A stretch of 64,000 nucleotides of DNA from Lactiplantibacillus plajomi. GTDB lineage: Bacteria; Bacillota; Bacilli; Lactobacillales; Lactobacillaceae. Where the stretch lies: assembly GCF_005405405.1 (NCBI RefSeq), contig NZ_BJDZ01000005.1, positions 1 to 64,000 on the forward strand, in the 5' to 3' direction. A program made the position numbers and the translations under genes. Numbering within the stretch: the stretch's first letter is position 1; the number at the start of each line of letters is the position of its first letter. Shown piece after piece: positions 1-9,105 of the stretch. The notes beneath the pieces were generated by a model that was not told where the DNA came from, made no database searches, and was given only the letters and a program-made list of their open reading frames with translations.

Positions 1-39
1 TGCTTGGCTTAAAGTCGTGTCCACCACGTTCCAGCCGCT

Positions 40-354
40 TTAGGACCAACCGGCAAGGCGGAAAGTTTCCACTATCCGGGCTTGACTAATCGTAGGAAAC
101 GGGGCGATGACAAAATCACCCGGCTTAACGGTCGTAATGGCGTCACCCACTTCCTCAACGATCCCAATGGCTTCGTGCCCGTCGTTGACCGAATGGGGCG
201 CCTTTTGATCGCCCTGCGCGTAGGACCAGAGATCCGACCCACAAACACAGGTCCGGACAATTTTAATAATCACGTCATCCGCGACCTTAAGGACGGGTTG
301 AGCCACGTCTTCCACTTCAACTTAACCAGCTTTTTCAAACACTGCAGCTTTCAT
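40..354 (-). pseudogene. Zinc-type alcohol dehydrogenase remnant
   Basis: Reading from an ATG at 354, the translation begins MKAAVFEKAG and then meets TAA at 324-322. The same frame continues with VEVEDVAQPVLK and the typical medium-chain dehydrogenase segment CVCGSDLW...GHEAIGIVEEVG...KPGDFVIAPF. Cys and Asp of the catalytic zinc site and the GHE motif are present. After about residue 80 the sequence no longer resembles the family: the structural-zinc cysteines and the whole Rossmann domain are absent and the frame ends at 40. Normal members are about 350 residues. The gene therefore carries a nonsense change at codon 11 and has lost its 3' three quarters. Downstream initiation at GTG 315 could give only a non-functional fragment. 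Confidence 0.8.
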
Positions 355-476
355 TTGAATCACCATCAATTGCTACCGTTACGGGTAAGCAACCGTTTCC
401 TTTCATATCAAATTCACTACCATTATATCGTTAACTTAACTAAAAATAAACGGTCGACCCTTGCCGTATCAGGCCA

Positions 477-498
477 CAAAAAATGCCCGTACCGGGCA
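477..498 (-). terminator. Intrinsic terminator after the CtpA-type protease gene
   Basis: On the minus strand the sequence reads TGCCCG-GTA-CGGGCA followed by six T. It lies 25 bases past the protease stop codon and ahead of the dehydrogenase remnant, so it probably ends the operon. Confidence 0.7.
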
Positions 499-523
499 AC
501 CGGTATGAACATTTCAAATCAGC

Positions 524-2026
524 TTATTTAGTTTTAGCAATCAACTTCATCGCGGCGTCGTACGCCTTATCGTTGGCGTTGATTTTCCTAGCGAGTTCGG
601 TCTCAATCGCGGCTAAGGTCTTCTTGTTGACCTTACCATCCGCCGTTAACTTAGCGTGTTTCTGGTAGGCTTTAACCGCTTTGGTCGTTGAAACTCCGAA
701 GTAACCGTTGGGCTTAGCTTTCAAGTAACCGAGCGCCTGCAAGTACTGCTGGAAGGTCTTAACGTTGGCGTTGACCTTGTCCGCCTGCAAGTCGCTTAAC
801 TTGCTGACGATCGTCAAGCTGGCGTAACTTGGTTCGGTTGCTTTAACATCCGGCGTCAGCCCCTTCTTGTTGATCCAGTTACCATTTGGCGTTAACCACT
901 TAGCCACCGTGATCTTCATTTCGGTCTTGTCGTTAAACGAGGTCACCGTTTGAACGGTCCCCTTACCGTACGACTGGGCGCCGACTAATTTGACGCCGGA
1001 CGCTTGGTGGAGGGCCGCCGAGAAAATTTCGGCAGCCGATGCACTACCCCCATCGATCATGACAACCGTTGGCTTCGTAACCTTGTAGCCACCGTCATAC
1101 TTCTTGCCGGCGACGTATTTCTCACTTGAGCCATCGCGGGATTGCACCTGCATGATGGTCTTACCGTTCTTAACGAACATTGACGACATCTTCAACGCCG
1201 CCGTCATCAACCCACCCGGATTACCGCGCATGTCGATGACCAACTTCTTAGCACCCTTTTTATCGAGCGCCTTTAAAGCGGTCTTAAATTCCTTGGCGGT
1301 GTTGGTCGAGAAGGTCGAGACCGTCACGTAACCGATCTTCTTATCACCACCAACCAGTTTGTAATCCACGGTCGTAACCGGAATCTTTGCCCGCTTGAGC
1401 TTAACGGTAAACGTCGACGAGCCGCGTTGAATCTTCAACTTAACGGTCGTGCCGATTTTCCCGCGCATCAGGTTGACCGCTTCGGTCAGCGTCTTACCTG
1501 CAACCGACTTGCCGTCGACCGCCTGGATAACGTCCTTTGGCTTTAAACCAGCCTTTTTAGCGGGAGTACCCGCAATCGGTGAGATGATTTGAACGTAATG
1601 GCCCGACTTTTGAACCTGGGCCCCAATACCGGAAAACGAGCTATCGATCGTATCGTTTAAACTTTCGGTCTCGCTCTTATCCATGTACTCGGAAAACTTG
1701 TCGCCCAGCGAATTAACCATCCCGTTGATGGCGCCGTTGGCAAGCTTATTCTGGTTAACCGGTTGATAATAATTATCACTAATGGTTTCGTAGACCGCCT
1801 GAATCTTTTTCATCGCCTGGTTAGTTTGTTGCATACTGGCCAACTGTTGGTTGACCGAGCGACCAATAAATAACCAGGTCCCGCCGACCCCCACGATTAG
1901 GGCCACGATAATTGAAATTAAGTAGGTCCACAAACCGACCCGTTTCTTAGGCCGGTGGGACTTTTTCTTCAAGTGCGGATTAACTTTCTTATCCGGATCT
2001 TGTGGTTGTTGCTGTTCCTCTGACAT
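524..2026 (-). CDS. CtpA-type S41 carboxy-terminal processing protease
   Basis: A 500-residue membrane-anchored serine protease of the S41 family, which cleaves secreted or cell-wall proteins near their C-termini. Order of parts: a short basic cytoplasmic segment, one membrane helix (about 33-55), a PDZ domain (about 130-205), the S41 catalytic core (about 220-390) with the nucleophile region GGSASAAE at 326-333 and the base Lys355 in YGKGT, and a C-terminal peptidoglycan-binding domain (about 405-472). The start has GGGAGGAAG upstream. It is the last gene of a run with the DUF2140, GDSL and YozE genes, which suggests an envelope role. Substrates are unknown. Full length for the family. Confidence 0.93.
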   Translation of the reverse strand: MSEEQQQPQDPDKKVNPHLKKKSHRPKKRVGLWTYLISIIVALIVGVGGTWLFIGRSVNQQLASMQQTNQAMKKIQAVYETISDNYYQPVNQNKLANGAINGMVNSLGDKFSEYMDKSETESLNDTIDSSFSGIGAQVQKSGHYVQIISPIAGTPAKKAGLKPKDVIQAVDGKSVAGKTLTEAVNLMRGKIGTTVKLKIQRGSSTFTVKLKRAKIPVTTVDYKLVGGDKKIGYVTVSTFSTNTAKEFKTALKALDKKGAKKLVIDMRGNPGGLMTAALKMSSMFVKNGKTIMQVQSRDGSSEKYVAGKKYDGGYKVTKPTVVMIDGGSASAAEIFSAALHQASGVKLVGAQSYGKGTVQTVTSFNDKTEMKITVAKWLTPNGNWINKKGLTPDVKATEPSYASLTIVSKLSDLQADKVNANVKTFQQYLQALGYLKAKPNGYFGVSTTKAVKAYQKHAKLTADGKVNKKTLAAIETELARKINANDKAYDAAMKLIAKTK

Positions 2027-2055
2027 GCCGAACTTCCTCCCTACAACGCTATTAT

Positions 2056-2277
2056 TTAGGCTTCACTAGCCAGGTATTCCTGCCACGCCTCGTCAAAAAT
2101 CGTCATCGTAGGTAAGTAACCGGCGTTTAGTTCCAAGTACTGCGAAACCTCGTGGAAGTCCTTACTTTGTTTTGGAAACGATTGGTCAAAGAACGCGTTA
2201 TTGGCAAACTCCGCGACCGCTTCGGTACTGTCGGGGTTGCGTTGGGTCATTAAATACTGATAAAACGTTTTGTGCAT
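2056..2277 (-). CDS. YozE family (UPF0346) small protein
   Basis: A 73-residue protein beginning MHKTFYQYL, typical of the YozE SAM-like fold family. The start at 2277 is chosen because AGGGGTG lies just upstream and because an upstream extension would run into the preceding gene. It sits between the DUF2140 gene (10 bases away) and the protease gene (29 bases away), so the three are probably co-transcribed. The function of the family is unknown; it is conserved in Firmicutes as a very small acidic helical protein. Confidence 0.85.
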   Translation of the reverse strand: MHKTFYQYLMTQRNPDSTEAVAEFANNAFFDQSFPKQSKDFHEVSQYLELNAGYLPTMTIFDEAWQEYLASEA

Positions 2278-2287
2278 GCCTTCACCC

Positions 2288-2932
2288 CTAATTTGTACTT
2301 GGTACGTGCATCTTAAACTGGAACTGTTGATTTGGTAAGTCGACCTTATCGACGCTATAACGCACGTCGTGTTTACCAACTAACTTGTTCAAGTAGAGGT
2401 TAATGGTCTTCTGCTTAGCGTTCAACTGGACCCAGCTTGGAATCTTGTAATTGTTATTGATGTAATTAATCACAAAACTAATTGGCAACGACATCGTGCC
2501 GACCGATAATTTAGTTGCCTTTAACGAAATGTTGCCGTCATCGATAACGCTTGGCTGCATCGTGATCACAAACGACACGTTTTGTCCGAGCACCTGGGTC
2601 GTGCCCAGTAAGTACGCCGCCTGTTTGCGAACCACGAAGCGGTACTTCATATCCTGACCCTTTTGCAGGTCTGCTAAGTAATAGCTCGCCAACGCGTTCA
2701 ACTGCTTAGTCGTCATATTAATCGGAATGCTGGCCGCATCGTTACGCTGGCTACTCTTCAAGCTCGTCGTCTCAGCTGGTGAGCGGAACACTTGGGTACC
2801 AACGTAGGCCCCGGTTCCTAAGATTAACGCAATTAAGACGATGGCAACCCACTTCCATAAGTTGATTGGGCCGGAACCCGGCCGCTTAGCCTTGTTCGGG
2901 TCGTCTTTTTGCTGATGCTGTGCTTCCCGCAT
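2288..2932 (-). CDS. DUF2140 (YpmS-like) membrane-anchored protein
   Basis: A 214-residue protein with a short polar N-terminus, one membrane helix (about 27-48) and an extracellular remainder. The outer part carries the pattern of the DUF2140/YpmS family, including the ITMQPSVIDDGNI and LPISFVINYI stretches. AAGGAGGA precedes the ATG. The gene follows the GDSL hydrolase, the same pairing as ypmR-ypmS in Bacillus, so the two may act together at the membrane surface. No enzymatic motif is visible and the function is not known. Confidence 0.85.
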   Translation of the reverse strand: MREAQHQQKDDPNKAKRPGSGPINLWKWVAIVLIALILGTGAYVGTQVFRSPAETTSLKSSQRNDAASIPINMTTKQLNALASYYLADLQKGQDMKYRFVVRKQAAYLLGTTQVLGQNVSFVITMQPSVIDDGNISLKATKLSVGTMSLPISFVINYINNNYKIPSWVQLNAKQKTINLYLNKLVGKHDVRYSVDKVDLPNQQFQFKMHVPSTN

Positions 2933-2954
2933 TTAAAGTCCTCCTTCCATGAAA

Positions 2955-3893
2955 TTATTTTAATAACCAAGCCGAATGGGCCATCATTGTCCGGTACAGT
3001 TTATTGCTGAAGACCCGGTAGCCCTTTTTGTTCGGGTGAAAATTATCCTCAGTTGAAATCAGGTTATTCGTCTTACTTTCAGCCGCCAGGGCCTTGTTGA
3101 TGGCCGCCGTATTAGTCAAGCTCGTCAGCGTCGTGCTGGACGAGTCCTTCTTCAGTTGATTGAGCTGCGCCGCCGTCTTGTACTGACCGTGCGACATCGT
3201 TGTATTAATGTTCATAAAGTAAGTCTTGGCGTAGTGACTAACGGTCGTTTGCGTCTGGTCGTTCCACTGGCTCACGTAATCACTGATTGACGTGACGTTG
3301 GGAAAATTGACGAAAACTGGGTTATAAATACTGAAAACAAACACCGAGGCCGACCCGTTCAATTGATGCAAACGATCAAACAACTTGGTCAGTTTAGTCG
3401 CGTAGGTCGTTTGGGCCTTCGCCACGGTCGCGTTATTTTTCGCCGCGTTATTCGACGTGATCGACCCTTCCAAGGTCTGCAATAAGTCGTTCCCACCGAC
3501 CGTGACCGTTAAAACGTCGGCCTTGGCGATTGATTGTTGTAGCGTCTTGGACTTATTGATACGGGCTAAAATTTGGTCACTACGGTCGCCGGCTTTTCCG
3601 GCGTTAGTGGTGGTCACTTTCAACCCCTGCTTTTTCGTTAAGGTCTGCTTAATTTGGCCGACGAAACCGCCCTCGGCCTTATCGCCGATGCCTTCCGTCA
3701 ACGAATCACCGACGGCCACTAGGCTAACTTGCTTTTTATGCGCCGGCGTTTTTTTCTTAGTCGTCTTAGCCGCCGTGGGTGCGGACTGACTACTATCGTG
3801 TGGCGTAGCCAGGTAGTTCACGCCAAAAAAAACGGCACCCGCTAATACCGCGACAACGAGCACGACCTTCAACGCTTCCCATACTTTTGCCAT
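2955..3893 (-). CDS. GDSL/SGNH-family lipase or esterase, membrane anchored
   Basis: A 312-residue protein with an N-terminal membrane helix (about 10-28), a Thr/Lys/Ala-rich linker, and an SGNH hydrolase domain. The nucleophile block VAVGDSLTEG places Ser64; VGGNDLL supplies the Gly/Asn oxyanion block; the C-terminal DNFHPNKKGY carries the Asp-His pair. This is the YpmR type. I use the ATG at 3893 because GAAGGGAGC is correctly spaced before it; the longer frame would start inside that ribosome binding site. A terminator upstream separates it from the DegV gene. The substrate is unknown; acyl esters of lipids or wall polymers are plausible. Confidence 0.9.
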   Translation of the reverse strand: MAKVWEALKVVLVVAVLAGAVFFGVNYLATPHDSSQSAPTAAKTTKKKTPAHKKQVSLVAVGDSLTEGIGDKAEGGFVGQIKQTLTKKQGLKVTTTNAGKAGDRSDQILARINKSKTLQQSIAKADVLTVTVGGNDLLQTLEGSITSNNAAKNNATVAKAQTTYATKLTKLFDRLHQLNGSASVFVFSIYNPVFVNFPNVTSISDYVSQWNDQTQTTVSHYAKTYFMNINTTMSHGQYKTAAQLNQLKKDSSSTTLTSLTNTAAINKALAAESKTNNLISTEDNFHPNKKGYRVFSNKLYRTMMAHSAWLLK

Positions 3894-3953
3894 TGGCAAT
3901 GCTCCCTTCAAAAATAGTCGCGTTATTCATACTTGTACTAACCCCATTCAAAG

Positions 3954-3982
3954 AAAAAAGGGGCGCCGGTTTCGCGTCCCCC
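3954..3982 (-). terminator. Intrinsic terminator after the DegV gene
   Basis: On the minus strand GGGGACGC and GCGCCCC form a GC-rich stem with one bulge, followed by six T. It begins 6 bases after the DegV stop and separates DegV from the GDSL gene. Confidence 0.65.
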
Positions 3983-3987
3983 GTTAA

Positions 3988-4836
3988 TTATTGGACTTGC
4001 GTGTGGTATTCGACCGCAAAGGCACCGGGACCACCGTGGGTTGCGATGATTGGAACCGTCGGCTGCACACTGACCGTTAAACTTGGTAAGGCTGCTTGCA
4101 AGCGGGCCTTATATTCTTCGACCCGTTCGGTACAGCCAACGTGCGAAATGGCAACTTCGACCACGTTAGGCGTGGCAATGATGTCATCCAACACCTTGTC
4201 AAAGAACTTATTGATGGCTTTAACCCCGCGGCCCTTCATTTTCACGTCAAGCGTTCCGTTATCCACTTCAAGTGCAATCTTCACGTTCAATAAGGTACTG
4301 ATGGCACCGGTCAAGCGACTGACCCGGCCACCCGCAACCAAGTTATTCAGCGTCATCACACCCATAAACAACTTGGTATGCGCCTGGGTCGCGTGAATGG
4401 CGTCGATCACCGCCTGCTTTTCAGCACCACTTTGCGCTAACTTCGCCGCCGCCTTAACTTGGAAGGCTAACGCGCGGTCAGTCGTCTTCGCGTCGATCAC
4501 GGTAACGTCGGTTTTCGAAATCGAAGCCGCCTGTTCCGCCGTGTGCACCGTTCCGGAAATTGCTTCCAACATGTTGATACAAATCACGCTGGCGCCATCC
4601 GCACCTAACTTATCGAACGTTTCGATAAACGTTCCCAGCGCCGGTTGACTGGTTTTTGGCAGCGACTTGGCGGTCGCCATTTTACTAATGAAGTCCTCAC
4701 GGGTAATCGTTTCGTCCTCCACGTAAATCGTCCCATCGATCATGACGGTTAACGGAATCACGGTAATATCGTATTTTTGAACCTCTTCGTCCGTTAAATT
4801 TGCCGAAGAATCGGTCACAATCTTGATTTTCGTCAT
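3988..4836 (-). CDS. DegV family fatty-acid-binding protein
   Basis: A 282-residue protein starting MTKIKIVTDSSANLTDEE, the characteristic DegV N-terminus. The family binds fatty acids (FakB type) and presents them to the FakA kinase for incorporation into phospholipids. TDSSANL, the mid-protein SLPKTSQPALG and VAGGRVS motifs, and the C-terminal HGGPGAFAVEY motif are all present. The start at 4836 matches the family; an upstream TTG would add 13 unlike residues. The ribosome binding site is weak. No fakA partner is in the window. Confidence 0.9.
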   Translation of the reverse strand: MTKIKIVTDSSANLTDEEVQKYDITVIPLTVMIDGTIYVEDETITREDFISKMATAKSLPKTSQPALGTFIETFDKLGADGASVICINMLEAISGTVHTAEQAASISKTDVTVIDAKTTDRALAFQVKAAAKLAQSGAEKQAVIDAIHATQAHTKLFMGVMTLNNLVAGGRVSRLTGAISTLLNVKIALEVDNGTLDVKMKGRGVKAINKFFDKVLDDIIATPNVVEVAISHVGCTERVEEYKARLQAALPSLTVSVQPTVPIIATHGGPGAFAVEYHTQVQ

Positions 4837-4941
4837 ACTTTGCCACGCTTTCTTATAATCGCAACGTTTACTCAACCGTTACAATAAATTAATGCTTTCA
4901 GTATAGCAGAAAAAACCGCTACTTTCACGATTCATGGCGAA

Positions 4942-5430
4942 TTAACACCGCTCAAAATCATCGAATTCAAACGGATAGGGGTTCTTTTCGTCACGGATGC
5001 CAACTTCGTGCTGGACACACTGCCAGTCCGAATAATCAATTGCTGGCATCCACGTATCGCCACTAAAAGTCGCCTGAATTCGGGTACGGTATAACCGGTC
5101 CGCGAACGGTAAGACCGCCGCAAAGACCGCCGCCCCGCCGATGACAAAACAGGTTTCGGTCGGCGTTTTAGCTGCCAGTGCCCGCAGTTCCGTCAGCGAA
5201 TGTAGTTGCCGCACCCCGGCCGGTAAGTCGAGCTGTTGGTGTGACAACACCCAGTTCGTCCGTCGGGGTAACGGCCGTTTAAAGCCCGCAAAGGTTTTGC
5301 GGCCCATCACAACGGCGTGACCGGTCGTCAACGCTTTAAACCGTTTTAAATCAGCCGGTAGGTGCCACGGCAATTGGCCATCCGCCCCGATCAGGCCATT
5401 TTGGTCCTCCGCCCATATCAATGCAATCAT
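4942..5430 (-). CDS. folA: Dihydrofolate reductase
   Basis: A 162-residue enzyme reducing dihydrofolate to tetrahydrofolate with NADPH. MIALIWAEDQNGLIG, LPWHLPADLKRFK and the VMGRKTF and FVIGGAAVF nucleotide-binding motifs are all in place. The active-site acid is Asp in PADLKRF. The start at 5430 has AGGGGG eight bases upstream, whereas the longer reading frame lacks one. It lies 114 bases behind thyA, so product dihydrofolate from thymidylate synthesis is recycled by the next gene. Confidence 0.96.
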   Translation of the reverse strand: MIALIWAEDQNGLIGADGQLPWHLPADLKRFKALTTGHAVVMGRKTFAGFKRPLPRRTNWVLSHQQLDLPAGVRQLHSLTELRALAAKTPTETCFVIGGAAVFAAVLPFADRLYRTRIQATFSGDTWMPAIDYSDWQCVQHEVGIRDEKNPYPFEFDDFERC

Positions 5431-5544
5431 GTCGGTCCCCCTAATTAATACGTTAAGCAACGTTATCGGTTTAACTTTATTATAGCGCGTTGGCCACCCA
5501 AAACGGGCAGCGAACGCCAAGGTTAAGAAAACCTTCAATCAATC

Positions 5545-6495
5545 CTAAATGGCAACTGGTGCTTTAATTGCTGGCGCCGGGTCGTAACCTTCTAACTTAA
5601 TATCCGCCATTTGGTAATCAAAGATGCTAGCGTGGGCCCCACTTAGGACCAACTTAGGCGCTGGTTTCGGTTGCCGGGTCAGCTGTTCTTTAACTTGGTC
5701 AACGTGGTTACGGTAAACGTGCGCGTCACCAAGCGTATGCACAAATTCGCCGACTGCCAACCCGCATTCCTTAGCGATCAAGTGCGTGAGTAGAGCGTAG
5801 CTAGCAATGTTGAACGGCACGCCTAAGAAGACGTCACCGGAACGCTGGTAGAGCTGACACGATAGCTTGCCATCCGCGACGTAAAATTGAAACAAGGTGT
5901 GACACGGTGGTAACGCCATGTTCGGCACGTCTTCCGGATTCCAAGCCGAAACGATCAGTCGCCGCGAATCGGGCGTCGTTTTAATCATCTGAATAACGTT
6001 GGCAATTTGATCGATGGTTTGCCCATTCCGGGTCTGCCAGTGCCGCCACTGTGCGCCGTAGACGTCACCCAGGTTGCCGAACTTAGCCGCAAAGGCGTCG
6101 TCGTTCACGATTTGCTCGTCAAACCGCTGCATCGTCGCTTGGTAAACCGGCTTAAACGCCGGGTCGTCTAAGCGGCGGTGTTCAAAGTTGGTCATGTCCG
6201 GACCGTCGTAATCGCTAGACGTCACCCAGTTTTTGAACGCCCATTCATCCCAAATGTGATTCCGGTGTTTTAGCAAGTATTGAATATTCGTGTCACCGTG
6301 TAAGAACCACAGTAATTCACTCTTGATCAGGCCAAACGGGACCTTTTTCGTCGTCAGTAACGGAAAGCCTTCCGCTAAGTTAAAGCGCATTTGGTAGCCA
6401 AAAACGCTGTAGGTTCCGGTTCCGGTCCGGTCGTCCTTATAAGTTCCGTGGTCTAAAATCGTTCGTGCTAATTGTAAGTAAGCCTCTTCTAACAT
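5545..6495 (-). CDS. thyA: Thymidylate synthase
   Basis: A 316-residue ThyA-type enzyme converting dUMP to dTMP with methylene-tetrahydrofolate. DRTGTGT near the N-terminus, the catalytic Cys in [28 protein letters not shown] and HIYRNH-like HVYRNHVDQ are recognisable. Its length fits the Lactobacillus type that carries a roughly 50-residue insertion. It starts 11 bases after the ABC-F gene with AGAGGAGC upstream, so it is probably read with that gene and with folA downstream. Confidence 0.97.
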   Translation of the reverse strand: MLEEAYLQLARTILDHGTYKDDRTGTGTYSVFGYQMRFNLAEGFPLLTTKKVPFGLIKSELLWFLHGDTNIQYLLKHRNHIWDEWAFKNWVTSSDYDGPDMTNFEHRRLDDPAFKPVYQATMQRFDEQIVNDDAFAAKFGNLGDVYGAQWRHWQTRNGQTIDQIANVIQMIKTTPDSRRLIVSAWNPEDVPNMALPPCHTLFQFYVADGKLSCQLYQRSGDVFLGVPFNIASYALLTHLIAKECGLAVGEFVHTLGDAHVYRNHVDQVKEQLTRQPKPAPKLVLSGAHASIFDYQMADIKLEGYDPAPAIKAPVAI

Positions 6496-6506
6496 GCTTG
6501 CTCCTC

Positions 6507-8405
6507 TCAGGCTTCGGCAAACTGGCTGAGGTAATCCCAGCGGTCCATCTTAGCGTCAATTTCTTGTTCGGTTTTGGTGAGGTCCTTTTGTAGGTCGGCT
6601 AACTTGCCATAATCACTGGCGTTCGCCGCCATGGCCTCTTCAACTTCAGTTTTATGGGCATCGAGTTTTTCAATGACGCCCTCGATCTTGTCGTACTCTA
6701 ACTGTTCGGCGTAGGTCAGCTTGACCTTCTTTTTCGGTGCGTCCGCCGCCGGTTTAGCCGCGTGCTGCGTCTTAGCCGGTTTGGCCGTATTTTCAGCCTT
6801 ATCCGCCTGCTTTCGCGCCTTTAAGTAGCTCGAAAAACGACCGGCATAGCGTTCGATCTTGCCCTGACCATCAAAAATCAGGAGTTTGTCGCCGACCTTA
6901 TCCAGGAAGTAGCGGTCATGGGAAACGGTAATGACCGTCCCGGCAAAATCACTCAGGTAGTTTTCTAAAACCGTCAAGGTCCCGATATCCAAGTCGTTGG
7001 TCGGTTCGTCGAGTAACAGGACGTTCGGTTGCTGCATCAGTAACTTCAGTAAGTATAACCGCCGCTGTTCACCACCGGATAGCTTGCGAATCAGGGTACC
7101 GTGCATCGAGCGTGGAAACAGGAATTCTTCCAATAACTCGGTGACTGAAACGTGCTCGCCCTGCTTATTCCGGACGGTCTCGCCGACTTCCTGCAAATAG
7201 TTAATGATCCGCTTATCGCCCGGAATCGGTTCGGTCTGTTGCGTATAGTAGGCCATCTTGACGGTCTCACCGATCGTGACCGTACCGGAATCCAACGGTA
7301 AACGACCGGCGATCACGTTCAGTAAACTCGATTTACCGGCACCGTTCATCCCGGTGATCCCGATGCGGTCGTTGGCCTGAATCAACAGCGAAAAGTCGTT
7401 TAAAATTTGGTGACCGTCAAATTTAAGGGATGCATTTTTTAACTCGATCACTTTTTTCCCCAACCGTTGTTGGCCTAACGAAATATCAACGTCGTGGTCG
7501 ACTTGCAACGTGTTTAAGTTAGCTTTCAAATCGTTAAAGCGGTTGATGCGGCCCTGTTGCTTGGTACTACGGGCCGGGGCCCCGGCCCGCATCCACGCCA
7601 GTTCCTTTTTATAAAGCTGCTGTTGCTTATGTTCAGCGGTAATGTCGCGGGCGACCCGTTCGGCCTTCGCCTGAACGAAATCTTGATAGTTCCCGGTATA
7701 CTTATAAAGTTCACCAAACGATAATTCAAACATTTGGTTAGCAACTTGATCCAGGAAGTACCGGTCGTGGGTCACCACGATCAAAGCGCCCTTGTAAGCT
7801 GCTAAATAGGATTCCAGCCACTCGATTGAATCAAAATCAAGGTGGTTGGTCGGTTCGTCCAGCAATAACAGATCCGGTGCCTGAATTAGGACTTGGGCTA
7901 ACCCGACCCGCTTTTGCTGCCCACCGGACATTTGGCCGACAACTTGCGTCAGGTCAGTAATGTGCAGTTGGGTCAAAATGGTCTTAACGTCACTTTCAGC
8001 GGTCCAGGCGTCTTCCTGATTCATCCGCGCTTCCGCGTCAACGTAAGCTTGCTGGGTCGCCGGGTCTTCCGGCGCATCGGCGTAAGCCGCTAGCGTCTGT
8101 TCGTAGTGACGAATCGTACGAAAAACTTTTTGGCTACCGGCCAAAACGGCGTCGATCACCGTTAACTGTTCATCCAATTCCGGCCGTTGTTTTAAATAAC
8201 CGATCGTGTAGTTTTTCGGCTTGACCAGTTCGCCGGCTTCCGGCGCGGTCACCCCTGCTAATACGTCTAGCAAGTTGGTCTTTCCGGACCCGTTGACCCC
8301 GATCACACCGATCCGGTCATGTTCGTTCACGATAAACGAAATATCGCGAAATAACGTCTTCTCACCGTATGTTCGGGTCAGATGTTCTGCTCTTAGCGTT
8401 TGCAT
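6507..8405 (-). CDS. ABC-F family ATPase (Uup-like), ribosome-associated
   Basis: A 632-residue protein with two nucleotide-binding domains and no membrane segments. Domain 1 has Walker [10 protein letters not shown] and signature MSGGQQKR; domain 2 has GMNGAGKSS and LSGGEQRR; both have LLLDEPTN. A charged inter-domain linker lies near 240-310, and a Lys/Ala-rich coiled-coil tail (about 545-632) matches the Uup C-terminal domain. ABC-F proteins act on translating ribosomes, and Uup types are linked to translation and genome stability. It is not a transporter. AAAGGGGTGG precedes the ATG. No antibiotic-resistance subtype is suggested. Confidence 0.9.
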   Translation of the reverse strand: MQTLRAEHLTRTYGEKTLFRDISFIVNEHDRIGVIGVNGSGKTNLLDVLAGVTAPEAGELVKPKNYTIGYLKQRPELDEQLTVIDAVLAGSQKVFRTIRHYEQTLAAYADAPEDPATQQAYVDAEARMNQEDAWTAESDVKTILTQLHITDLTQVVGQMSGGQQKRVGLAQVLIQAPDLLLLDEPTNHLDFDSIEWLESYLAAYKGALIVVTHDRYFLDQVANQMFELSFGELYKYTGNYQDFVQAKAERVARDITAEHKQQQLYKKELAWMRAGAPARSTKQQGRINRFNDLKANLNTLQVDHDVDISLGQQRLGKKVIELKNASLKFDGHQILNDFSLLIQANDRIGITGMNGAGKSSLLNVIAGRLPLDSGTVTIGETVKMAYYTQQTEPIPGDKRIINYLQEVGETVRNKQGEHVSVTELLEEFLFPRSMHGTLIRKLSGGEQRRLYLLKLLMQQPNVLLLDEPTNDLDIGTLTVLENYLSDFAGTVITVSHDRYFLDKVGDKLLIFDGQGKIERYAGRFSSYLKARKQADKAENTAKPAKTQHAAKPAADAPKKKVKLTYAEQLEYDKIEGVIEKLDAHKTEVEEAMAANASDYGKLADLQKDLTKTEQEIDAKMDRWDYLSQFAEA

Positions 8406-8512
8406 TTTTTACAATCCACCCCTTTTAATCATTAAGTTCTATCTTAGCTAGAAAATGGTAAAAACACAATAGAAGCGCCGCTGGCTCCGCGGCTAAAATT
8501 TGGCTGGACACT

Positions 8513-8554
8513 AAAAAATCACACCGTCAGCATTTTTCATCCAACGGTGTGATT
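8513..8554 (-). terminator. Intrinsic terminator after the 8582-9049 gene
   Basis: On the minus strand AATCACACCGT and ACGGTGTGATT form an 11-bp perfect stem with a 16-base loop, followed by a T run, 28 bases after the stop codon. Confidence 0.8.
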
Positions 8555-8581
8555 CAACTAGGCTTTTAATGAACGACGGGC

Positions 8582-9049
8582 TTAAACCGTCCCTGGACGG
8601 TCGTTATCCCCATAAATGTCGATAACGGTCCGGGAGTCGTCAACAACTAAGTGTAGACGCCCATCTTTAGAAATCGAGCTGGTTTGATAAACGTTATCGA
8701 TACCATCAACGTCCTTAGCCTTAAATGGTAAGTAAACTTGTTCGCTTTCACGTTCATCACCAAACAAAATATCAATCTTTTCAATATCTTGATTCAAGGT
8801 AACCCGTTCAAACATCCCGCTAGTTACCGTTGATAATTCGGTTGAATCCGGATCGACCGCGTCGGCGTCCGGCTTAAATTCAGCCTTGAAGGATTTGCAA
8901 GGGTGAATAATCGTCATTTTACCACCCTTAATGCGGCCGTAACTGGTAGTGACCCGGCCGATCCACAAGTCAGAAATATCTTGATGGTCAACGACCCAGG
9001 TATCGCCATTCCGAAAATGAAATTTTAACGCTTCTAGTGCTCGTTCCAT
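8582..9049 (-). CDS. Uncharacterised acidic protein
   Basis: A 155-residue soluble protein that I do not recognise. It begins MERALEALKFHFRNGD and is rich in Asp and Glu with alternating hydrophobic stretches that suggest a mostly beta fold. There is no signal peptide, membrane helix or metal motif. The start at 9049 follows GAGGTG by six bases; a GTG three codons upstream would overlap that site. It is the last gene after dapB and cca and has its own strong terminator. Its composition resembles the neighbours, so there is no sign of recent transfer. Confidence 0.75.
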   Translation of the reverse strand: MERALEALKFHFRNGDTWVVDHQDISDLWIGRVTTSYGRIKGGKMTIIHPCKSFKAEFKPDADAVDPDSTELSTVTSGMFERVTLNQDIEKIDILFGDERESEQVYLPFKAKDVDGIDNVYQTSSISKDGRLHLVVDDSRTVIDIYGDNDRPGTV

Positions 9050-9105
9050 TCTAATCACCTCATTAAATTTGTTTCACCTTTATCGTACCAGATTCATAGA
9101 AAATA

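Noticed and set aside
82-531. Plus-strand 149-codon open frame over the dehydrogenase remnant
   Set aside because: It is antisense to clear dehydrogenase and terminator sequence, has no ribosome binding site and shows no recognisable protein pattern.
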